A stretch of 60,687 nucleotides of DNA from Flavobacteriaceae bacterium (GTDB lineage: Bacteria; Bacteroidota; Bacteroidia; Flavobacteriales; Flavobacteriaceae). The stretch lies in contig JAPKAF010000003.1 of assembly GCA_028825365.1 (NCBI GenBank), positions 1-60,687 of the forward strand. The letters are read 5' to 3'. The position numbers were made by a program, and so were the translations under genes. The stretch's first letter is position 1. Each line of letters opens with the position of its first letter. Positions 40,552 to 48,888 of this stretch are shown in pieces. The notes under the pieces were generated by a model. It had not been told where the DNA came from, did not search any database, and was given only the letters and a program-made list of their open reading frames with translations.

Positions 40552-40691
40552 TAAAATAAAAATAATATTTTTTTATGTTAATTACATTAATTACAATATT
40601 TAATATTGATATTAAATTGTTCATAATTAATGGTTATAAATTATTATAATATCCTATACATTATCTAAATTCACTCTTAAAAAATTTATCA

Positions 40692-42977
40692 GTGAATAAC
40701 TTACTAAATAATTTAAATAAATCTCAATTAGAACCGACTCTGCAGACTGATGGGCCAATGATCGTTATTGCTGGAGCTGGTTCAGGTAAAACTAGAGTTC
40801 TTACCTATAAAATTGCTTACCTGATGAGTAAAGGGGTTGATGCTTTTAATATTTTGGCTCTAACGTTTACAAACAAAGCGGCTAAAGAGATGAAAGAAAG
40901 AATATCTTCAATGTTAGAAGATAATGAATCAAAAAATTTATGGATTGGTACTTTTCACTCTGTTTTTGCTAAAATATTAAGAATTGAAGCTGATAAACTT
41001 GGTTACCCTACAAACTTTACAATTTATGATACTCAAGATTCTCAGAGATTAGTTTCATCAATTATAACTGAACTAAATCTTGACAAAGAGATATATAAAT
41101 ATAAACAGATTTACTCTAGAATCTCCAGCTATAAGAACAACCTTATAACTGTAAAGGCCTATAACTCAAATAATGAATTAATTGAAGCAGATAGACAGGC
41201 TAGAAGACCTAAGCTTATAGATATTTATACGGAGTATGTAAGCAGATGTTTTAAATCTGGAGCAATGGATTTTGACGATTTATTACTTAAAACAAATGAA
41301 TTATTATCAAGATTTCCTGAAGTTCTATCAAAGTATCAAAATATGTTTAAGTATGTACTAGTTGATGAATATCAAGATACAAACCACTCTCAATACTTAA
41401 TTGTAAAAGCATTATCTGACAAGTTTCAAAATATATGCGTAGTAGGGGATGATGCCCAGAGCATATACGGATTTAGAGGGGCTAACATTAATAATATTTT
41501 AAATTTTCAAAAAGATTATGATGATGTAAAAACCTTCAAACTTGAGCAAAACTATAGATCTACAAAAAACATAGTTAAAGCTGCAAATAGTTTAATTGAA
41601 AAGAATCAAAAAAGATTAGATAAGGTAGTCTGGACAGACAATTCTGAGGGAAATAAAATTAAAGTAAATAGACTATTAACTGATGGTGATGAGGGTAGGT
41701 TTGTTGCTAGTTCAATTTTTGAAAATAAAAATTCTAAGCAACTTCAAAATAAAGATTTTGCTATTTTATATAGAACAAATGCGCAATCAAGATCTTTTGA
41801 AGATTCATTAAGAAAAAGAAATATTCCATATAGGGTTTATGGTGGGTTATCGTTTTATCAGAGAAAAGAAATAAAAGATGTACTCGCTTATTTACGCTTA
41901 ATCATTAACGAGAATGACGAGGAGGCTTTTAAAAGAGTTATCAATTTTCCGGCTAGAGGTATAGGTCAAACAACAATTAATAAATTGTTGGTTGAGGCTA
42001 ATAACTTAAATATTTCCTTGTATGATTTGTGTAAAAGATCACAAGATTTACAATTAAATATTAGTTCTGGTATAAAATTAAAAATAATTAATTTCATCAA
42101 TCTCATTGAATCCTTCAAGATTTCAGCAAAGAATAAGAATGCTTTTGATATCGCTAATGATGTAGTTAATGAAACAGGAATAATTAAAACTTATAGTTCT
42201 TTAACTTCAATCGAAGATCAAGCAAAAATTCAAAATATTGAAGAAATGCTTAATGGTATTAAAGATTTTGTTGAAGTTCAAAGAGAAGTTCCTGAGTCAA
42301 CTGGCTCAATCAGCGAGTTCTTAGAAGATGTAGCGCTAGCTACAGATTTAGATAAAGACGATCAGGATACTAATAAGGTAGCTTTAATGACAATACATCT
42401 TGCAAAAGGTTTAGAGTTTCCAGTTGTTTATATTGTTGGTTTGGAAGAAAATCTATTTCCTAGTGCAATGAATTTAAATTCCAGAAATGATTTAGAAGAA
42501 GAAAGAAGATTATTCTACGTAGCTTTAACAAGAGCAGAAAAAGAAGCTTATTTATCTTATGCTCTTTCAAGGTATAGATGGGGGAAGTTAACAGATTCTG
42601 AACCTAGCAGGTTTATCGAAGAAATAAATGAAGAATATTTAGAGATTTTAACTTCTGTTAACGAAAATAAATTTAAACCCTTAATTCATAGTAAATCAAG
42701 CAACGAACCAAGTTTTAATAAATTAAGGTTTAAGAAAGTAACTCCAAAGCCTAGCCCTGTAGGGAATTTTAAGAAAGTTCAACGAAGCCCTGCTAATATT
42801 AATTTATTTGATAACAAACTGACTGTTGGAAATATTGTTGAACACATTAGATTTGGAAAAGGAGAGGTTGTTAATATTGAAGGTAGAGCAGCTGATATTA
42901 AAGCCGAGATTAATTTTGAAAATGGGGGTGTAAAAAAGTTATTATTAAGATTTGCTAAACTTAAAATTATAGCATAA
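40692..42977 (+). CDS. UvrD/PcrA-type SF1 DNA helicase (GTG start)
   Basis: IAGAGSGKTRVLTYKIAYL; LALTFTNKAAKEMKER; VDEYQDTNHSQY; GDDAQSIYGFRGA; LVALTRAEKEAYLSY-type motif VI. Confidence 0.97.
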   Translation: MNNLLNNLNKSQLEPTLQTDGPMIVIAGAGSGKTRVLTYKIAYLMSKGVDAFNILALTFTNKAAKEMKERISSMLEDNESKNLWIGTFHSVFAKILRIEADKLGYPTNFTIYDTQDSQRLVSSIITELNLDKEIYKYKQIYSRISSYKNNLITVKAYNSNNELIEADRQARRPKLIDIYTEYVSRCFKSGAMDFDDLLLKTNELLSRFPEVLSKYQNMFKYVLVDEYQDTNHSQYLIVKALSDKFQNICVVGDDAQSIYGFRGANINNILNFQKDYDDVKTFKLEQNYRSTKNIVKAANSLIEKNQKRLDKVVWTDNSEGNKIKVNRLLTDGDEGRFVASSIFENKNSKQLQNKDFAILYRTNAQSRSFEDSLRKRNIPYRVYGGLSFYQRKEIKDVLAYLRLIINENDEEAFKRVINFPARGIGQTTINKLLVEANNLNISLYDLCKRSQDLQLNISSGIKLKIINFINLIESFKISAKNKNAFDIANDVVNETGIIKTYSSLTSIEDQAKIQNIEEMLNGIKDFVEVQREVPESTGSISEFLEDVALATDLDKDDQDTNKVALMTIHLAKGLEFPVVYIVGLEENLFPSAMNLNSRNDLEEERRLFYVALTRAEKEAYLSYALSRYRWGKLTDSEPSRFIEEINEEYLEILTSVNENKFKPLIHSKSSNEPSFNKLRFKKVTPKPSPVGNFKKVQRSPANINLFDNKLTVGNIVEHIRFGKGEVVNIEGRAADIKAEINFENGGVKKLLLRFAKLKIIA

Positions 42978-43012
42978 AAAAAGAGGTTTAATAAAATTAA
43001 ACCTCTTTTTTT
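42976..43012. terminator. Bidirectional intrinsic terminator between convergent helicase and ompA-like genes
   Basis: AAAAAAAGAGGTTTAAT-AAA-ATTAAACCTCTTTTTTT, 17-bp perfect stem with A/T-tracts on both sides. Confidence 0.9.
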
Positions 43013-43028
43013 AAATAAATAATATAGC

Positions 43029-43880
43029 TTATTCAGTCATATTTTTCATTTCTTTTTCAATCATATCATAAAACTGATCAATTTTAGGCATAATTACAAT
43101 CCTTGTTCTTCTGTTTATTGATCGGTTTGATGCAGTTTCGTTATCAACTAAAGGTACGTGAAAACTTCTTCCTGCTGCAATTAATTTCTGAGGATTCACA
43201 TCTAAAGTTTCTAATACCCTCACTATAGATGTAGACCTTTTAACACTCAAGTCCCAGTTGTCTAACAATACACCTTTTTGAAAAGATTGACTATCAGTAT
43301 GACCTTCAACCATGCATTCGAAATCAGGCTTGCTATTGACAACAGTAGCTACTTTAGCAAGAATTTCTTTTGCTCTTTCAGTAACTTCATAGCTTCCACT
43401 TTTGAATAAAAGCTTATCAGATAGAGAAATAAATACAACACCCTTTTCAACATTCACTTCAATGTCAGGATCGTTTATTCCAATTTCTTTTTTAAGACTT
43501 GTTACAATTGCTAGTGTTACGCTATCTTTTTTGTTAACAGCATCTTGAAGTCTTGTAATTTTCAAATCTTTTTCTTTCATACTCTCCAAAGATCTTTCTA
43601 GATTATCAGCTCCCTTGGAAGTTAATATAGTTAAGTCTTTTGTACTTATCATTAAATCTCTAGTAGTTCTTCTTAAGTCGTCCACCTGATCTTTATAAGC
43701 GGTAGATAATGCTACTGCTGATACTTTCTCTTCAATACAAGCATTTAATTTTACAGTTGCTGTATTTAATAAATCTTGAGTGTTTCGTTGTTTGTTTTCT
43801 AATGAAGTGTATTCTTTTTTAGTAACACAACTACTTAAAATTAAAACAGTTAATAAACTTAATAAAATTGATTTTTTCAT
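43029..43880 (-). CDS. OmpA-family peptidoglycan-binding lipoprotein
   Basis: Lipobox TVLILSSCVTKK; OmpA motif VEGHTDSQSF..WDLSVKRSTSIVRVL..NRRTRIVI. Confidence 0.93.
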   Translation of the reverse strand: MKKSILLSLLTVLILSSCVTKKEYTSLENKQRNTQDLLNTATVKLNACIEEKVSAVALSTAYKDQVDDLRRTTRDLMISTKDLTILTSKGADNLERSLESMKEKDLKITRLQDAVNKKDSVTLAIVTSLKKEIGINDPDIEVNVEKGVVFISLSDKLLFKSGSYEVTERAKEILAKVATVVNSKPDFECMVEGHTDSQSFQKGVLLDNWDLSVKRSTSIVRVLETLDVNPQKLIAAGRSFHVPLVDNETASNRSINRRTRIVIMPKIDQFYDMIEKEMKNMTE

Positions 43881-43932
43881 CTGATATTTTTAAAAATTAT
43901 AATAATAATGTAAAAGTAAATAAAAGCTAAAC

Positions 43933-44934
43933 TTAATTACTAAAAAACTTAAAATATTTTAACTTAATATATTTTGACAACAAAAACGTTTTGTTCAGGT
44001 TGCTCAAGTTATTTAAGTTAGAATTAGTTTTTTGTCTTTTTTTAATTAATTCAGGTATTTTAAGGTAAAACGCAAAATGAGCTTTAATTATTGCAAAAAA
44101 GTGTAAAAATTTAAAATTCACTAAATAATAAATCCCAATTAAACCATCTATTATCATCTTAAATACAAGTGTAATTAATAAATTTTTATCTCTATTTTTT
44201 GTTATTGTAAAGAGACTATTTCTGAAATTTAAAAATGTTTTTCTTGGATTATCATATTCTAAAGTAGCTCCTCCAACATGGTACACAGTAGAATTATGAA
44301 TATATCTAACTTTAGAGTTTTGTTTTAAAATTCTCCAACATAAATCTATTTCTTCCATATGACTAAAAAAGGATTCGTCAAATCCATTTAAAGAATTAAA
44401 AATATCTTTTCTTATAAAGAAACATGCACCAGATGCCCAAAATATTTCTTTATTAAAGTTATACTGATCATTATCTTTCTCTATGATGTTGTGTACCCTA
44501 CCATCACAATAAGGAAATCCTAAGCTATCTATGAAGCCGCCTGCTGCACCAGCATAGTCAAAATAAGCTTTGTTATTATAGTTTAAAATTTTTGGTTGAG
44601 CGGCTGCTGTATTCGCATTTAATAAAAACTCTTTGATTAATGGCTTGAGCCAATTCTCAGTTACTTCTACATCATTGTTTAATAAACAAAATACATCTGC
44701 ATTAATTTCTTTTAAACCTTCATTGTATCCTTTAGCATAGCCGTAATTCTCTTTATTTTTAATAATACTTATCATAGGGTAATTAGATGAAATATAATCA
44801 ACAGATTTATCTGTTGAATTATTATCTATTATGTATAATTCAGCATCATTATTAGTATAAATAATTAAAGGATCTAAAAATTTTTTTAATAGTTTTAATC
44901 CATTCCAGTTTATTATAACTACAGCTAATTTCAT
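43933..44934 (-). CDS. Family 2 glycosyltransferase
   Basis: KLAVVIINWNGLKLLKKFL; DNNSTDKSVDYI; LLNNDVEVTENWL; EIDLCWRI. Confidence 0.95.
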   Translation of the reverse strand: MKLAVVIINWNGLKLLKKFLDPLIIYTNNDAELYIIDNNSTDKSVDYISSNYPMISIIKNKENYGYAKGYNEGLKEINADVFCLLNNDVEVTENWLKPLIKEFLLNANTAAAQPKILNYNNKAYFDYAGAAGGFIDSLGFPYCDGRVHNIIEKDNDQYNFNKEIFWASGACFFIRKDIFNSLNGFDESFFSHMEEIDLCWRILKQNSKVRYIHNSTVYHVGGATLEYDNPRKTFLNFRNSLFTITKNRDKNLLITLVFKMIIDGLIGIYYLVNFKFLHFFAIIKAHFAFYLKIPELIKKRQKTNSNLNNLSNLNKTFLLSKYIKLKYFKFFSN

Positions 44935-44939
44935 TTATT

Positions 44940-45371
44940 CTAGATATCTTTTATAAAATCATAACATTGTTTCTTGTAATCAATTTTACAGTAATAATGA
45001 TTAACCCCATTTGTCACCATAAGTAGTTCTGATTTTAAGCTCATATTATAAATTGCAATTTGATCAAAGGTTTTTTGAGTTATTTTAATTTCTGGAGATT
45101 TACATTCTACAAGTAGCTTAATGCTTCCATTTGTATTAAAAACAACTATATCATACCTTTTACTTAAATTATTAACTTTTAATGTTTTTTCAATATTAAT
45201 CAAAACATTAGAAAAATTCTTTTCATTTATAAGAAATTTAACACAATTTTGCCTAACCCATTCTTCTTTTGTAAGCTTAATATATTTTTTTCTGATTTCA
45301 TCAAAAATATAATCTCCATTTTCTTTATTTTTGATTTTAAATGTATAATTTGGAAAATTCAAGTTTAACAT
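44940..45371 (-). CDS. Orphan type I restriction HsdR N-terminal-like (PD-(D/E)XK) protein
   Basis: MLNLNFPNYTFKIKN...EEWVRQNCVKFLI...RYDIVVFNTNGSIKLLVECKSPEIKITQKTFDQIAIYN; start at 45371 preferred to 45434. Confidence 0.82.
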   Translation of the reverse strand: MLNLNFPNYTFKIKNKENGDYIFDEIRKKYIKLTKEEWVRQNCVKFLINEKNFSNVLINIEKTLKVNNLSKRYDIVVFNTNGSIKLLVECKSPEIKITQKTFDQIAIYNMSLKSELLMVTNGVNHYYCKIDYKKQCYDFIKDI

Positions 45372-45393
45372 AATACAAATTTCGTTTTTTTTT

Positions 45394-46416
45394 ATGACAT
45401 TAATTAAACAAATAGAAAATGATATAAAAAACAATTCTTTTTCTCCGATCTATTTATTAATGGGGGAGGAAGAGTATTATATTGATTATCTGACTAAATT
45501 AATTCAAAAGAATTCTCTAAAAGATCACGAAAAAGATTTTAATTTAAATATTGTTTATGGAAAAGACACCTCTATTGCTGATATAATTTCTATTTCTAAG
45601 CAATACCCAGTTATGTCAGAAAAAAAACTGGTAATAGTAAAAGAGGCTCAAGATCTTGTAAAAAAAGATATTGATGGAAACTCTTTGGATGACTTAATCA
45701 GTTATGTAAACAGTCCTTTAGATTCTACAATACTAGTTTTAAATTTTAAACATAAATCTCTTGATAAAAGAAAGGCTATCTATAAAGCAATTTTAAAAAA
45801 TGGTTTAGTTTTCGAAAGCAAGAAGCTATATGAAAACCAGGCTCAAGATTGGATTATTTCATATTTACAATCTTTTGGCTTTACGATTGATAAAAAATCC
45901 TCCTTTTTAATTACTGAGTTGTTAGGAACGGACATTAACAAAATAGCTAATGAATTAGATAAGTTAATAGTTTTAAAGTCTAAAGTTAAGACTATTAATA
46001 GCGATGATGTTGAAAAATTTATAGGTATATCAAAAGATTTTAACGTTTTTGAACTTAGAAAAGCGATAGGAGAAAAAAACTTATTTAAATGCATGAAAAT
46101 TATAGATTACTTTTCAAAAAATCCAAAATCCAATCCTATAGTTGTTATAGTATCTCTAATCTTTGATTTTTTTGTCAAGTTGTTTATATATCATAGTCTT
46201 TCTGATAAGTCAGATAAATCCGTCGCATCTGCATTAAAAGTTAGTCCATATTTTGTAAAAGATTATTCTTCTGCTGCTAGAAATTATTCTATGAAGAGTA
46301 TTTCTTCTAAGATATCAATTTTAAGGGAGTTTGATTTAAAATCAAAAGGTTTGGGTGCAACTAATATTACTAATTCAGACCTTTTAAAAGAATTAATATT
46401 TAAGCTACTACATTAA
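45394..46416 (+). CDS. holA: DNA polymerase III delta subunit
   Basis: IYLLMGEEEYYIDYLTKLI; KKLVIVKEAQ; IANELDKLIVLK. Confidence 0.93.
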   Translation: MTLIKQIENDIKNNSFSPIYLLMGEEEYYIDYLTKLIQKNSLKDHEKDFNLNIVYGKDTSIADIISISKQYPVMSEKKLVIVKEAQDLVKKDIDGNSLDDLISYVNSPLDSTILVLNFKHKSLDKRKAIYKAILKNGLVFESKKLYENQAQDWIISYLQSFGFTIDKKSSFLITELLGTDINKIANELDKLIVLKSKVKTINSDDVEKFIGISKDFNVFELRKAIGEKNLFKCMKIIDYFSKNPKSNPIVVIVSLIFDFFVKLFIYHSLSDKSDKSVASALKVSPYFVKDYSSAARNYSMKSISSKISILREFDLKSKGLGATNITNSDLLKELIFKLLH

Positions 46417-48819
46417 CTTAGGGAAATCCTGAGGATTTGATTCACTCATGATGTTATAAGCCATCTCGAATATATCATCTTTAGAAGGTTTAGAAAAGTA
46501 ATCACCATCAGTGCCATATGCAGGTCTATGATCTTTTGCGCTGAGTAGTTTCGGTTCACTGTCAAGAAAATTATAAATACTTTGTTTAGAAATTAATTCA
46601 CTTAAAATATAACCGGTACCACCACCAGGGACATCTTCATCAACAATTAATAATCTATTTGTTTTTGAAACGCTTTTACTTATTTCTTTTCCTAAATCAA
46701 AAGGAATTAAGCTTTGTACGTCTATTAGTTCAATTGATATATTAAAATTAGAAAGCTCTTGAATTACTTCTTGTATTAAGTTTAGCGTTGACCCATAGGA
46801 AACTACTGTTAAATCAGATCCTTCTCTTACGATTTCTACTTTACCAACAGGAGTTCTTATCTCAGAAAGATTTGAAGGTTCTTTTTCTTTTACTCTATAT
46901 GCATTTAAACACTCAATAATAAGTGAAGGCTGATCACTTTCTAGCATAGTATTGTAAAAACCTGCAGCCTTAGTCATATTTCTAGGAACTAATATATAAA
47001 TTCCTCTTAAAAAATTAACAATTCCACCAAGAGGAGAGCCTGAGTGCCAAATTCCCTCAAGTCTATGACCTCTGGTTCTTATTATAAGCGGTGCCTTTTG
47101 TTTGCCTTTTGTTCTGTAGTGTAGTGTAGCTAAATCATCGCTCATTATTTGAATGGCATACAGTAAGTAATCTAAATATTGAATTTCAGCTATAGGTCGT
47201 AGACCTCTTAATGAAAGACCGATTCCTTGTCCGATTATAGTAGCCTCCCTAATTCCAGTGTCGGAAACTCTAGCTTCTCCATATTTATCTTGAAGCCCCT
47301 CTAGACCCTGATTCACATCACCAATTTTCCCAGAGTCTTCACCAAAAATGATCACATTTTCTTTTTTTTCTAAAATATTATCAAAATTATTTCTTAGAAT
47401 AACTCTTGCATCAACCTCTTTACAATTATTGTCATAAATTGGTTTGACTTCATTAATTTTTAGTGGACTGTATTTGGACTCACTGTACAGATGTGAGCTA
47501 TAGTCTAACCTATTTTGATTTTGTTTTGAATTCACCCAATCAATAAGCTCCTTTTTTAAATTTAAATCAACTTTATTTAAGCTATATAAAACCTTCCTTG
47601 CAGTAGAAACTATATCTTTCTTATTTGGCTCGCTTGAATTTTTAAATGAATCAATTAATGAAATTATTTTATTGTTTAAGAATTTATGATCTATTTTATT
47701 TAAAATAGTTAACAGTTCTTCTTTTTGGTTTTGTGTAATTGATATTACAGATTTCCAAGCCTTAGCCTTGTCCTCTTTCACTTTCTTTTTTAAAGACCGT
47801 TCTATCTCAATTAATTCTTCATTTGTACTAATCTTGTTTGAAATAATCCATTCTCTCATTTTAGTATTACAGTCAAACTTTTTTTCCCAATCTAATCGAT
47901 CAGTATTTTTATACCTTTCGTGAGAACCAGATGTGGAGTGACCAAGAGGTTGAGTTAAATCTGTAACATGTATTATTACTGGAATATGTTTTTCTCTACA
48001 AATATTTTCTGCTTTTTCATACACCTTAATAAGGTTAACATAATCCCATCCTTTAACTTCAATAATTTCATATCCGTCTTTAGTTGATGTTCTTTGGAAG
48101 CCTTTTAATACTTCAGAAATATTCTCTTTAGTAGTATGATGTTTTGCATGAACCGAAATCCCATATTCATCATCCCAGACGCTGGTTATCATAGGAACTT
48201 GTAATACTCCAGCTGCATTTATTGTTTCAAAAAACAATCCTTCGCTAGTGCTAGCGTTTCCAATAGTTCCCCAAGCAATTTCATTACCATTTTTAGAGAA
48301 TCTTACAGAATCAGTTTTTTTATTATGTCTATAAATTTTAGATGCTTGAGCTAGACCTAAAAGTCTAGGCATTTGACTTGCTGTGGGTGAAATATCAGCA
48401 CTCGAATTTTTTTGTGCAGTTAAGTCTTTCCAATCGTAGTTGTCATCTAAGCTATGCGTAGTGAAATGACCTCCCATTTGTCTACCTCCACTCATTGGGT
48501 CATGATCTAAGTCTGTGTGAGCATATAAGCCCGCAAAAAACTCTAGTGAAGTAAGCTTTCCAATTGCCATCATAAAAGTTTGATCACGATAGTAACCAGA
48601 TCTAAAGTCACCATTTTTAAAGCTCTTTGCCATAGCTAGCTGAGGAATTTCTTTCCCGTCTCCAAATATTCCAAATTTAGCTTTGCCTGTTAAAACTTCT
48701 TTTCTTCCTAGTATACTACACTCTCTACTAGTTACAGCAATTTTGTAATCATTAATGACTTCCTTAATAAAATCTTTGTAAGACAAAGCTGGATTAACTT
48801 CTTTTGAAATTTTCGTCAT
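46408..48819 (-). CDS. Fused alpha-ketoacid dehydrogenase E1 alpha/beta (thiamine-dependent)
   Basis: N-terminal E1 alpha (GGRQMGGHFTTHSLD, GNASTSEGLFFETINAAGV) and C-terminal E1 beta (VIIFGEDSGKIGDVNQGLEGLQDKYG, RTPVGKVEIVREGSDLTVVSYGS). Confidence 0.93.
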   Translation of the reverse strand: MTKISKEVNPALSYKDFIKEVINDYKIAVTSRECSILGRKEVLTGKAKFGIFGDGKEIPQLAMAKSFKNGDFRSGYYRDQTFMMAIGKLTSLEFFAGLYAHTDLDHDPMSGGRQMGGHFTTHSLDDNYDWKDLTAQKNSSADISPTASQMPRLLGLAQASKIYRHNKKTDSVRFSKNGNEIAWGTIGNASTSEGLFFETINAAGVLQVPMITSVWDDEYGISVHAKHHTTKENISEVLKGFQRTSTKDGYEIIEVKGWDYVNLIKVYEKAENICREKHIPVIIHVTDLTQPLGHSTSGSHERYKNTDRLDWEKKFDCNTKMREWIISNKISTNEELIEIERSLKKKVKEDKAKAWKSVISITQNQKEELLTILNKIDHKFLNNKIISLIDSFKNSSEPNKKDIVSTARKVLYSLNKVDLNLKKELIDWVNSKQNQNRLDYSSHLYSESKYSPLKINEVKPIYDNNCKEVDARVILRNNFDNILEKKENVIIFGEDSGKIGDVNQGLEGLQDKYGEARVSDTGIREATIIGQGIGLSLRGLRPIAEIQYLDYLLYAIQIMSDDLATLHYRTKGKQKAPLIIRTRGHRLEGIWHSGSPLGGIVNFLRGIYILVPRNMTKAAGFYNTMLESDQPSLIIECLNAYRVKEKEPSNLSEIRTPVGKVEIVREGSDLTVVSYGSTLNLIQEVIQELSNFNISIELIDVQSLIPFDLGKEISKSVSKTNRLLIVDEDVPGGGTGYILSELISKQSIYNFLDSEPKLLSAKDHRPAYGTDGDYFSKPSKDDIFEMAYNIMSESNPQDFPKLM

Positions 48820-48888
48820 TAATTTAGGTGATTAATATTTTGCAAATGTAGTTAATCTATACGTTTTACGCAATTACGGAGATTAAAC

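Noticed and set aside
40598-40612. CAATATT-T-AATATTG inverted repeat upstream of the helicase gene
   Set aside because: Pure AT-rich palindrome in an AT-rich gap; expected by chance.
44940-45371. Complete type I restriction-modification system
   Set aside because: Only the HsdR N-terminal-like domain is present; no helicase, methylase or specificity subunit in the window.
46408-48819. Fused E1 alpha/beta dehydrogenase as a novel fusion
   Set aside because: Single-chain E1 alpha/beta enzymes are familiar in Bacteroidota, so not reported as novel.
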